This document shows positions 44,884 through 52,810 of a stretch of 64,000 nt of DNA, piece after piece. The notes under the pieces were generated by a model, which had not been told where the DNA came from, made no database searches, and saw only the letters and a program-made list of their open reading frames with translations. The translations under genes and the position numbers were made by a program. The number at the start of each line of letters is the position of its first letter. The first letter of the stretch is position 1. The DNA comes from Mycosynbacter sp964593465. GTDB lineage: Bacteria; Patescibacteriota; Saccharimonadia; Saccharimonadales; Saccharimonadaceae. The stretch covers positions 59,802 through 123,801 of the forward strand of contig CAZQJY010000003.1 in assembly GCA_964593465.1 (NCBI GenBank), in the 5' to 3' direction.

Positions 44884-45770
44884 GCGAGAAGGCTAAAAAA
44901 ACGCTATCTATCCCGCTTCCTGTTTACCTAGATTATCAGACTGTTTTTGATATTCTTGCAATCTTAGACGACGGACTAAGTCAGTTCCAGGAAGTAAAGA
45001 CAGTCTACAGCGATCTTAACGAAAAGAACAATGACGTTAACATAAAAGGCGATGCCAAGGGTAAGATACCCCTTGGATTCTTAAGTATGAGCGGCGAAGC
45101 CGGATATAAACACGGCTCTACAAGACAGAGTACAAATAGCCATGAAGTATCCGAGCAAAAGATTCATACGAGTGTTTCTCTGTTCTCCAAGACTAGAGAT
45201 AAACTTAATGACGCAGGCCTTATAAAAAACATCGACGACTCTCAGGCTCTGGCGGTGGGTGACTTTGTCGAGTTTCAGGCAAAGTTTCAAAAGTTCGAGC
45301 TTGTGCAAGTTTTGGATTTATTAGCGAAGTCAGTTGAGGTTGGCAATAAGTTCACAGACGCAAAGGGAAAGGCTAAGGCAAAACTTCCAAGTGAGATGAC
45401 TGCCATGCGTGATACGATAGCTACATTTGCAGACAGTAGTCTGGTATATAAAATAGACGATGATAGCCGGTATGTTGTTCAGCTGAGCGGCGATTTGCTA
45501 CCAGAAGATGGACTAGATACTTTACTGAGGGGAGAATATAAAGTTCTCGGTAAGATAGTTCGCATAGAAAGAGAGGGTTATAATATTTTCGAGTCTACGG
45601 ACTTGGCCGTATTCAAACCCTCAGCACTTAAAGATCTCCTCGACGACGCGTTTCAACAAGTGGTTGCTAAGGGCGGCGATGTCGAGAAATTGTTTGATGT
45701 TCCGGAGCAGGTACCGATGCAATTCGGCGGGCTGGTTGTGATAGTTAAACCAATGGCGGTATTTGTATGA
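44880..45770 (+). CDS. DUF6414-like island protein
   Basis: 296 residues, soluble. A start with LPVYLDYQTVFDILAIL, a Gly/Ser-rich middle (MSGEAGYKHGSTRQSTNSHE) and VSLFSKTRDKL recall DUF6414 proteins; the match is from memory and moderate. ATGA overlap with both neighbours, so it is translated with the preceding membrane-helix protein and Res. No catalytic residues identified. Together with the previous gene it forms a two-gene insertion between Mod and Res. Confidence 0.6.
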   Translation: MSEKAKKTLSIPLPVYLDYQTVFDILAILDDGLSQFQEVKTVYSDLNEKNNDVNIKGDAKGKIPLGFLSMSGEAGYKHGSTRQSTNSHEVSEQKIHTSVSLFSKTRDKLNDAGLIKNIDDSQALAVGDFVEFQAKFQKFELVQVLDLLAKSVEVGNKFTDAKGKAKAKLPSEMTAMRDTIATFADSSLVYKIDDDSRYVVQLSGDLLPEDGLDTLLRGEYKVLGKIVRIEREGYNIFESTDLAVFKPSALKDLLDDAFQQVVAKGGDVEKLFDVPEQVPMQFGGLVVIVKPMAVFV

Positions 45771-48673
45771 AAATTAAATACGATTCACAACAAGATTTTC
45801 AGATCCAAGCGATAAATGCTATTGTCGATGTATTTGAGGGGCAGCCGCATGATTCGGAGATGTTTTCAACTGCGCTGAAAACACATGCCGTGAGTGGCGC
45901 GCAGGCTGGTTTGTTCAATGAAATTGGCGCCGTAGGTAATAATCTACTGCTGGACGAAGACTCGATACTGGAAAACGTGCAGGCGATCCAGAACGAAAAT
46001 GGCATCGAGCCGGCAGAACGATTGGACGGCATGAACTTTAGTGTGGAGATGGAGACAGGTACAGGTAAGACCTATGTGTATCTGCGCACGGCATTTGAGC
46101 TGGCGAAGCGGTACAACTTTACGAAATTTATCATCATCGTACCAAGTATTGCGATCAAAGAAGGTGTGAAAAGTAGCATCGAGAGTATGCGCGAGCATTT
46201 CAAAGAGATTTATGCGACGCCGTTTGATGTGAACGTATACGACGGTAAGGGTCCAGAGGTGGTGCAGAGCTTTGCTACAAGTACGACGGTGCAGTTTATG
46301 ATTATGACTATTGATGCGATTCGTGGTAATCGCAAGCTAATCATTCGCGAAGAGCGTGACAAACTAAACGGTATTGCACCAATCGACTATTTGGCGGCAG
46401 TGAACCCTATCGTCATCATGGATGAGCCGCAGAATATGGAGAGCGAGCTTTCGACAAGTGCGATTGCTGATCTGAATCCACTCTGTACCCTGCGCTACAG
46501 CGCCACCCATACGCGCAACTACAATATGATGTATCGCCTTGACCCAGTAGATGCGCATCGCGAAAAGCTGGTAAAGGGAATTGTGGTGGCGAATGCTCAG
46601 CAAAAGGGAAGTGACGCCAAGCCGTACATCAAACTGCTTGACGTACGCAATACACCGCGGCTTGAAGCGTATGTGGAGGTGCTGGTGCGCGACCGCAACG
46701 GCAATATTGGACGCAAACCATTATGGGTAAAGCATCACGACAAGCTAGATATTCGTACGGGCAATAGTATTTATGAGGGCTATACGATTAACGATATCTC
46801 GACTATTCCAGCTAATGTCGAGATTGGCACGCACGGCGTACTGATGCTTGGCGACAACTGGGGTGGTAATGAAGACCAGATATTGCGCGAGATGATTCGC
46901 GAGACGGTGAAAGAGCATATCAAGCGTGAGTTTTACTTGCGTGACGCTGGCATAAAAGTACTCAGTCTCTTCTTCGTTGATCGAGTAGCAAGCTACCTGA
47001 CGTATGATGACGAAGGCAATACCATTAACGGACGATTTGTGAAGTGGTTTGACGAGCTGTATCGTGAAGAGCGCGAGAAAAGCCCGCACTACACTGAGAT
47101 GCTGCCCGAGGAGCCGAGCGAAGTTCGCGTGGCTTACTTTGCTGAGATGAAAAAGGGCGGCAAGACAAGCTTGGTCGATAGTAAAGAGGGCAGAGGGAAT
47201 GCGAATGACGAATCTGCCTACGATCTCATTATGAAGGGCAAAGAAAAGCTGCTCGACCAATCAAATCCTGTGCGTTTTATCTTTAGCCACTCGGCGCTGA
47301 AAGAAGGTTGGGACAATCCGAACGTCTTCCAGATATGTATGATGCGCGAAAGTAGCAGCGAGAATGACCGCCGGCAAACAATCGGACGTGGCTTGCGACT
47401 ACCAGTGCGTCAAGACGGCACGCGAGTGTTCGACGAGCAGATAAACCAACTGACCGTGATTGCGAATGAGTCGTATCGCGACTTTGCCAGCAACTTGCAA
47501 AAAGAATACAAGAAGGCCGGTATCCAGATTGGCTACGTACGTAAAAGTGAATTTGCGAGAATCGCACAGCACGACGAACCTGCAAAAACACTTGGACATG
47601 AAGCTTCGCAAGAAATATGGGGACACCTTAATCGCCGGGGCATGATCGATGGCGACGGCAAGGTACTGGCGAACTTTACACCACGGAACACTGGTTTCAA
47701 CCTCGATTTGCCAGGCGACCTGCAACAATATCATGGCGAGGTTATTGATATTATCGAAAGCTGTAAGATTGATAAGTTCGTCAAAGATGCTCGTAAAAAA
47801 GAAGTGATACGACTAAATAAAGAAGTTCTATATAGTCCAGAGCTTGAAATATTATGGAAGAAGATATCACGCAAGACAACCTACCGTGTATCGTTCGATA
47901 ACGGGCAGGTGATTATGGCGGTAATTGAAACAATAAAGCGCGCACCAGAGATTAAGCCGCTACGCGTAGAGGTAACCAAGAATAAAGTTCTGCTTGTACG
48001 CGGCGGTATCCATAATGCTGGCGTAGTAGGCGAAAGCACAAATAACCTAGCGGGAACATTTGAATTGCCTGATGTGATTAGCGAGCTGCAAGAGGAAACT
48101 GGCCTGACGCGCCAGACGGTTGTCGATATTCTACAGGGTAGTGGCCGCCTGCATGAGTTTATGCAAAATCCGTATGATTATATTCAGATGGTGAAAAGTG
48201 CAATAAAATCTGTACTGGCTAAGATTGTTATCGATGGCGTGCAGTATGAAAAAATTGCCGAAGAAGTATACGAGCTGCGCGAATTCCGACGCGAGAGCGA
48301 GGAAGAAGTTGAGCGATTCGTTGATCGATTGTACGAAGTGCAGAATAGCCAAAAATCGATCACCGATAAACTAGCACTTGATTCTGCGACCGAACAAGAG
48401 TTTGCAAAATACCTCGATAACCGCGAAGATATCAAACTATTTTTGAAATTACCGAGCAAATTTGTCATACCAACGCCAGTTGGTGACTATAACCCCGACT
48501 GGGCAATCGTGAAAGAGGTGGATGGTAACGAAAAAGTATATATGGTCCGCGAAACAAAGAATGGCGGAGAGCGTGAGTCTGAGCTCCAAAAAATTCACTG
48601 TGCGGCGGAGCATTTTAAAGAGATTGGCATGTATGATTACGCAAAATCAACACCCGAGGATTGGTGTGTATGA
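45767..48673 (+). CDS. res: Type III restriction enzyme subunit (Res)
   Basis: 968 residues. Walker A METGTGKTYVYLRTAFEL near 94-111, DEPQ box MDEPQNME near 218, LRYSATHTR, and helicase motif VI RQTIGRGLRLPV. The C-terminal PD-(D/E)XK nuclease appears as NPDWAIV followed by YMVRETKNGG (residues ~905-935). It needs Mod for site recognition and cuts after translocation or sliding. All key motifs look intact. Confidence 0.92.
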   Translation: MKIKYDSQQDFQIQAINAIVDVFEGQPHDSEMFSTALKTHAVSGAQAGLFNEIGAVGNNLLLDEDSILENVQAIQNENGIEPAERLDGMNFSVEMETGTGKTYVYLRTAFELAKRYNFTKFIIIVPSIAIKEGVKSSIESMREHFKEIYATPFDVNVYDGKGPEVVQSFATSTTVQFMIMTIDAIRGNRKLIIREERDKLNGIAPIDYLAAVNPIVIMDEPQNMESELSTSAIADLNPLCTLRYSATHTRNYNMMYRLDPVDAHREKLVKGIVVANAQQKGSDAKPYIKLLDVRNTPRLEAYVEVLVRDRNGNIGRKPLWVKHHDKLDIRTGNSIYEGYTINDISTIPANVEIGTHGVLMLGDNWGGNEDQILREMIRETVKEHIKREFYLRDAGIKVLSLFFVDRVASYLTYDDEGNTINGRFVKWFDELYREEREKSPHYTEMLPEEPSEVRVAYFAEMKKGGKTSLVDSKEGRGNANDESAYDLIMKGKEKLLDQSNPVRFIFSHSALKEGWDNPNVFQICMMRESSSENDRRQTIGRGLRLPVRQDGTRVFDEQINQLTVIANESYRDFASNLQKEYKKAGIQIGYVRKSEFARIAQHDEPAKTLGHEASQEIWGHLNRRGMIDGDGKVLANFTPRNTGFNLDLPGDLQQYHGEVIDIIESCKIDKFVKDARKKEVIRLNKEVLYSPELEILWKKISRKTTYRVSFDNGQVIMAVIETIKRAPEIKPLRVEVTKNKVLLVRGGIHNAGVVGESTNNLAGTFELPDVISELQEETGLTRQTVVDILQGSGRLHEFMQNPYDYIQMVKSAIKSVLAKIVIDGVQYEKIAEEVYELREFRRESEEEVERFVDRLYEVQNSQKSITDKLALDSATEQEFAKYLDNREDIKLFLKLPSKFVIPTPVGDYNPDWAIVKEVDGNEKVYMVRETKNGGERESELQKIHCAAEHFKEIGMYDYAKSTPEDWCV

Positions 48674-49272
48674 CTAAGGGTATTATCTACGTTATGACAA
48701 CCGCGGTTTCCGGCCTCGTTAAAATTGGTAAGACAAATTCGATTGCGAGCTATAAAGAGCGGATGCGATTTCTTGAAGGTAATGGTTACAGCAACGTAAG
48801 TGGACTGAAGCGATCCTTCGCGATTGAACTTGAGGACTACGATGACAAGGAAAAACTGCTTCATGAGGTATTTGGCCGTTCAAGAGTGGGCGAGGGCGAG
48901 CTATTTTCGCTCGATGAAGAGTTGGTAAGACAGTTGCTGTTGTCTTTTGACGGAATGGTCATCTACCCAGAGCATACCGATAAAGAAAAGGAGTTTGATC
49001 AAGTTACCGAATCGCGCAAACAAAGTGCGTTATTTAACTTTTACGATATAGGCCTTAGCGACGGTGACATGGTGCAGTTTGTCGCAGACGATTCTATTTC
49101 AGCAATAGTCGTTGGACCGCGTGACGTAGAGTGCGACGGGCAAATATGGAAACTCTCGCCACTCACACGCAAGCTTTTCGAAGACAAAGGCCAGGCAAAT
49201 GCCAGTGGCGCGTACCAAGGGGCGGCATACTGGTCATATGGTGGCAAAAAACTAAAAGACATCAAAACATAG
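48670..49272 (+). CDS. GIY-YIG (T5orf172/MUG113-type) nuclease with DUF4357 domain
   Basis: 200 residues from ATG 48670 (ATGA overlap with Res). The N-terminal ~95 residues have the GIIYVMTTAVSGLVKIGKT signature and a following Arg/Glu helix typical of the T5orf172 branch. The C-terminal ~75 residues (FNFYDIGLSDGDMVQF and IWKLSPLTRKLF) match DUF4357, a domain found fused to GIY-YIG and restriction proteins. Probably a DNA nuclease or DNA-binding accessory of the island. Last gene of the operon. Confidence 0.78.
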   Translation: MTKGIIYVMTTAVSGLVKIGKTNSIASYKERMRFLEGNGYSNVSGLKRSFAIELEDYDDKEKLLHEVFGRSRVGEGELFSLDEELVRQLLLSFDGMVIYPEHTDKEKEFDQVTESRKQSALFNFYDIGLSDGDMVQFVADDSISAIVVGPRDVECDGQIWKLSPLTRKLFEDKGQANASGAYQGAAYWSYGGKKLKDIKT

Positions 49273-49283
49273 GTGAATACGTC

Positions 49284-49571
49284 ATGCAGATACACGCTAT
49301 CATCAAACCCAATTCCAAACACCGCGAAGAAGTCGTCGCAAATGACGACGGTAGCGTGACAATATTTACCAAAGCGCCAGCGGTGGATGGTAAGGCAAAC
49401 GAAGCGGCAGTGCGTCTCTTGGCGGAGTATTATGGAGTGGGTAAATCGTTTGTGCGGCTCGTGCGCGGACACACCTCGAAGCACAAGATATTTGAGATCA
49501 GTGGGCAGGGTGATCTAACAGATGATGAGATCGTGACGGTGATATTGCCGATCACGGGAGGAGGAGCCTGA
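49284..49571 (+). CDS. DUF167 (YggU) family protein
   Basis: 95 residues from ATG 49284. IIKPNSKHREEV, DGKANEAAVRLLAEYYGV and VRGHTSKHKIFEI are the standard DUF167 pattern. Function unknown in bacteria; near-universal small fold. Immediately downstream of the defence operon with 11 nt spacing, but probably an unrelated housekeeping gene. Confidence 0.85.
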   Translation: MQIHAIIKPNSKHREEVVANDDGSVTIFTKAPAVDGKANEAAVRLLAEYYGVGKSFVRLVRGHTSKHKIFEISGQGDLTDDEIVTVILPITGGGA

Positions 49572-49613
49572 TAATCTGAGCTTTCAAGAAGTCATTAACG
49601 CACTAGAAGTAAA

Positions 49614-49660
49614 ACGTCCGCCCTCGAACACATTCGTACTCAAGAGCGGACGGCAGTTTT
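49614..49660 (+). terminator. Terminator after the DUF167 gene / defence operon
   Basis: CGTCCGCCCTC pairs with GAGCGGACGG (one bulge), followed by CAGTTTT. Confidence 0.65.
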
Positions 49661-49771
49661 GCATCATGTTATTTATAATGAATAAGTTATAGTTGCAACT
49701 ACCTAGAAGGGTCTAGCTAAGATATTGCGTAACACGATATACTAAGCACAGTAAACAACGAAGGGAGACAC

Positions 49772-49966
49772 ATGCCAAAAAGACTCTACCGCTCAACCAA
49801 AGACCGCAAAATAGCTGGCGTCTGCGGCGGCATAGCCGAATACCTCAATATCGACCCGGTGATTGTACGCGTGATTGCATTTTTACTCCTCTTGCCAGGC
49901 GGTTTGCCGGGATTCATACCATACGTTGTACTTTGGGTGATTGTGCCGAACAACCCAAAGTCGTAA
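49772..49966 (+). CDS. PspC-domain membrane protein
   Basis: 64 residues, the PspC domain alone: LYRSTKDRKIAGVCGGIAEY followed by a membrane helix (VIVRVIAFLLLLPGGLPGF) and VVLWVIVP. AGGGAG lies 5 nt before the ATG and TATACT near 49738. PspC proteins take part in membrane-stress responses; no psp operon is nearby. Confidence 0.88.
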   Translation: MPKRLYRSTKDRKIAGVCGGIAEYLNIDPVIVRVIAFLLLLPGGLPGFIPYVVLWVIVPNNPKS

Positions 49967-50099
49967 GGTATAACACGATTGACTACATCGATGCAGTCAA
50001 TCTCCCATAAATCCACTGCGCACATCTTTGGCCAACAAATAAGCAAAATGCCCTGCACCAAACTGCAGAGCGTTTTGCTCGATACAGCTTAGCGCAGGG

Positions 50100-50387
50100 C
50101 TAGCTCTTTTCGATAACCTGCTTGCAGAGTCGATACCCCGCATAACCAGGCAGGAGCGTAACCGCCAAGACGATCAGCCATACCTCGAAAGTCGTCTCCT
50201 TGCGATCCGCAGACGAACTCACCAAGATGTCGGTGTAGTTGAGGATGCAGAGGAACGCGACCATCATGGCGGCGACCAGACAGATGCCGACGACAGCTAC
50301 GCCGGATCCAAGAGAGAGACCCCGAGACGATTGCGGCGCACGGTCGGTGGCACGAGTAGATGTTTCGTTGGAAGTTGATGTCGTCAC
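50100..50387 (-). CDS. Small two-helix membrane protein, GTG start
   Basis: 95 residues starting at GTG 50387 with AAGGAGG 5 nt upstream. A Ser/Thr-rich N-terminus (1-30), two membrane helices (VAVVGICLVAAMMVAFLCIL and VWLIVLAVTLLPGYAGY). Family unknown. A single-gene unit with strong ribosome site. Confidence 0.65.
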   Translation of the reverse strand: MTTSTSNETSTRATDRAPQSSRGLSLGSGVAVVGICLVAAMMVAFLCILNYTDILVSSSADRKETTFEVWLIVLAVTLLPGYAGYRLCKQVIEKS

Positions 50388-50492
50388 GACATCCTCCTTG
50401 TAATAGAGCTACGCTAGACATTCTAGCGTATGTACATATTACTATATTTATAGCTTATTGTAAAGTGTTGGTAAGGTTGATAAAAGACGAAA

Positions 50493-50527
50493 CGCCCGCG
50501 CCAGATATAAAATATCCGACACGGGCG
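50493..50527 (-). terminator. Terminator of the 50560 minus-strand gene
   Basis: CGCCCG / CGGGCG outer stem with GGATATT/AATATCC-like inner pairing; on the minus strand it is followed by TTTCGTCTTTT. Confidence 0.75.
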
Positions 50528-50559
50528 AGTGGTTTTTCGTCACACCAAGACGTATTCGA

Positions 50560-51042
50560 CTAGAGGGGACGGAGACAGCCTCGGCTGGGTTGAACGGTAT
50601 CATACAGCCATTCTCCACCTACCCGAAGCACCCGTACAGCGTATGGCTGATTGTGAATACGGATACCTTCTAGGCTGTCGTTCATGCTGTCGAACATCGT
50701 ACGCGACATACCAAGATGCTCCATAATACTACGTGAGAACATCGGACCACTGCCGTGATACCCAAGCAGGGCATTGAGCACATGGACATGCGGACGAAGA
50801 CACGGAAACTGTGCGTCCCGATAAAGAATCGCACCCCGATACTCGCGCCGACCAACCGTGCCATGGCGGTGAATGAACTCGACCCGACTGATGTCGTGAT
50901 CGCCGATGAGGCCGACGACTTGTTCGAGCGCCCGCACACCAGCTGGCTCTGATACGACGTTTGCACCACGTATGGCAGCGACACCATCGAAGCCCTCTGC
51001 ATCGACACCATCTTGGATATACTGGTCGAAATAGACAGTCAT
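50560..51042 (-). CDS. Hypothetical protein (160 aa)
   Basis: Not recognised. Soluble, His- and Arg-rich. Start supported by AAGGAG at 5-nt spacing. Single-gene unit with private terminator, codons G+C-rich compared with the neighbouring fur-type gene. Confidence 0.62.
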   Translation of the reverse strand: MTVYFDQYIQDGVDAEGFDGVAAIRGANVVSEPAGVRALEQVVGLIGDHDISRVEFIHRHGTVGRREYRGAILYRDAQFPCLRPHVHVLNALLGYHGSGPMFSRSIMEHLGMSRTMFDSMNDSLEGIRIHNQPYAVRVLRVGGEWLYDTVQPSRGCLRPL

Positions 51043-51144
51043 GTCTGCTCCTTCTGTCGAAGATCTGGCCTATGAGTGTACATAGGTCTACTTATTATTA
51101 TATCATATATAATTTAATAAGTAAATACACCCTAGGGCTACTGG

Positions 51145-51396
51145 CTATGCACTACCTAGTAAATCACCGAGTAGTCCACGATCAAACCCAAGCACGCCTT
51201 CGATCTTGCCATTTTCGTCTTCTACGGTAGTAAATGGCACACCAGATTGGCCGCTTTGTTGCACCATCATTTGTGCCGCATACGGATTTTTGTCGACAAG
51301 GTAGTCGGTATATTCCACACCCTTGTCATCGAGCCATTTTTTGAGCATAACGCAGTAGGGACAAGTAGTTGTGCTATAAACTGTTACTTTTTTCAT
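51145..51396 (-). CDS. Glutaredoxin/NrdH-like thiol oxidoreductase
   Basis: 83 residues from ATG 51396, with AAAGGAG upstream inside the end of the regulator gene. TTTCPYCVMLKKWL is a CPYC active site; SGVPFTTVE supplies the cis-Pro and GFDRGLLGDLL the C-terminal helix. Reduces disulphides or supplies electrons to ribonucleotide reductase. It directly follows a PerR/Fur-like gene on the same strand, so redox or metal-dependent co-expression is likely. Confidence 0.88.
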   Translation of the reverse strand: MKKVTVYSTTTCPYCVMLKKWLDDKGVEYTDYLVDKNPYAAQMMVQQSGQSGVPFTTVEDENGKIEGVLGFDRGLLGDLLGSA

Positions 51397-51397
51397 A

Positions 51398-51799
51398 TTA
51401 TTCGCTCCTTTGTTGATTACATTTTTTACACAGACCAGACACCGTGAGACTGCCGGAGATTGAACAGCCATCGCCAATCATTTGTTCGACAGTAGGGCGG
51501 ATGATGTCGCTCAGCTGAGCGTCTCGCAATATACCGCAGCCGTTGCACATAAAATGATCGTGCGGCTCTAGATTGGCGTCATAGCGCATAGTATTGGACA
51601 AGTTTGGCGCAAGCTGTAATTTGCCACGTTCGGCGAGTCGACAGGTGATTCTGTGTACCGTAGTGGCACTTAAGTCTGGGTAGTCGGCATGAAGCGCCGC
51701 CAATATCTCGGCATTGGTAGCATGGCCGGCGCGTGACAAATAATCAACGACAGCTGCCGTATATTTGGTGGTTCGTGACACTACACTTGCTTTACTCAT
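51398..51799 (-). CDS. Fur-family regulator (PerR/Fur/Zur type)
   Basis: 133 residues. Winged helix with LSATTVHRITCRLAERGKL, metal motif HDHFMCNGCG and structural GLCKKC pair. Co-transcribed with glutaredoxin. Minus-strand TATACT ends 7 nt before the ATG (leaderless). A perfect 7-1-7 palindrome of Fur-box form lies between it and the divergent rhodanese gene. Sensing peroxide or a metal cannot be separated from sequence; the glutaredoxin partner slightly favours redox. Confidence 0.86.
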   Translation of the reverse strand: MSKASVVSRTTKYTAAVVDYLSRAGHATNAEILAALHADYPDLSATTVHRITCRLAERGKLQLAPNLSNTMRYDANLEPHDHFMCNGCGILRDAQLSDIIRPTVEQMIGDGCSISGSLTVSGLCKKCNQQRSE

Positions 51800-51818
51800 A
51801 CTCCAAAGTATAGCAGGC

Positions 51819-51845
51819 TTTACATATTATTGTAAATGATTTACA
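51819..51845. promoter_or_regulatory. Fur-box-type operator between the Fur-family and rhodanese genes
   Basis: TGTAAATGATTTACA (51831-51845) is a perfect 7-1-7 inverted repeat, the geometry of Fur/PerR/Zur boxes. It overlaps a second perfect repeat TTTACA-6-TGTAAA (51819-51836), giving two adjoining dimer sites in the divergent promoter region. Confidence 0.72.
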
Positions 51846-51872
51846 TTAGAATAAAAGACAAGGAGAGTATTA

Positions 51873-52136
51873 ATGAGTAAAATTATCATCGACTTGCGTA
51901 GCCCACTTGAGTACAAGGCAGGACACGCAAAAGGAGCTATCAACATATCACCGGCAAGCCTAATGAGTGGAGTGCCAGAGCAGCTAGCGGATACACCAAA
52001 AGATACAGAAATTATTTTGTACTGTATTAGTGGCGCACGCTCAAACACAGCTACACATATCTTGCGGCAGTATGGATTTACAAATCTCGTCAACGGCATT
52101 AACAAAGAGCGAGTAGCCGCAAAGTACCTTTCGTAA
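51873..52136 (+). CDS. Rhodanese-like sulfurtransferase
   Basis: 87 residues, a single rhodanese domain: IIDLRSPLEYKAGHAKGAINI and active-site loop YCISGARS with the catalytic Cys. AAGGAG lies upstream of the ATG. Divergent from the Fur-family regulator and next to the operator, so probably under its control. Roles in sulfur transfer or thiol detoxification are typical. Confidence 0.88.
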   Translation: MSKIIIDLRSPLEYKAGHAKGAINISPASLMSGVPEQLADTPKDTEIILYCISGARSNTATHILRQYGFTNLVNGINKERVAAKYLS

Positions 52137-52161
52137 TGCTACTTGCTGCGAGAAAAACATC

Positions 52162-52767
52162 CTACTCTGACTGCAAGAGGTAGGCGAGCAGAGCACCGGC
52201 AGCACGATTCTGGAGCTGAGCCATAGATTCGTTGCGCGATTCACCAATACCGATGATGACGTCGTAGGTATTTGGAAACTGCTCTGGCAAGATAGTGTGG
52301 CGATTGCCGAGTTCGAGCTCGGGTGCCACACGGTCACGCGCAACTGGCAGCGGATCACGATCCTCCTGTGCAGCGCGAGTCAGCTCCTCGTACTCAATAT
52401 CAAGAAAATCACGTGTATCGACAAATAGTTTCTGTACACATTTGCGAGCAAGACCTATATTGTATGCGCGAGGCGGATGTACCGCATTGCTAATCGCTTC
52501 GAAACTCGCAAACCCATGACTAAACGACAGCAACTCTTCCTCTGCGTAGCGAGTCTTGATGCCAAGTACCTTCAGCGCGCGGTCGGCGATGGCATGGATA
52601 TAGCGTTGGTGATACTGCAGTTGTTCGGCATACGTGTCCAGGCCTGCCTCGGATTTGAACTGATATGCAAACATCTGGGCGTTGTTTTCACTCAAATCTT
52701 CTTTAGGAAAATCTGGCTGCAGCTCAAAATGGACGAGTTCGACGCTCGGTAGGTGTAGCTCACTCAT
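52162..52767 (-). CDS. Hypothetical protein (201 aa)
   Basis: Start set at the ATG at 52767; the longer frame runs antisense through the OtsAB gene end and is not credible. Helical, acidic, no family recognised. Minus-strand TATAAT lies ~10 nt before the ATG. Its end faces the rhodanese gene. Confidence 0.62.
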   Translation of the reverse strand: MSELHLPSVELVHFELQPDFPKEDLSENNAQMFAYQFKSEAGLDTYAEQLQYHQRYIHAIADRALKVLGIKTRYAEEELLSFSHGFASFEAISNAVHPPRAYNIGLARKCVQKLFVDTRDFLDIEYEELTRAAQEDRDPLPVARDRVAPELELGNRHTILPEQFPNTYDVIIGIGESRNESMAQLQNRAAGALLAYLLQSE

Positions 52768-52810
52768 GATGCAGATTATTATATGCCTATTATATTTTTT
52801 GACAAGTACT

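Larger units (their letters stand above)
37882..49272 (+). other. Defence island: SNF2 helicase + type III Mod/Res with embedded accessory modules
   Basis: Eight same-strand genes with small gaps or overlaps: SNF2 helicase; two-gene module (soluble protein plus 4-TM); Mod; two-gene module (membrane-helix protein plus DUF6414-like); Res; GIY-YIG. Promoter-like elements occur before the helicase, the first module and Mod, whereas everything from Mod to the nuclease is overlapped and should be co-expressed. Confidence 0.8.
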
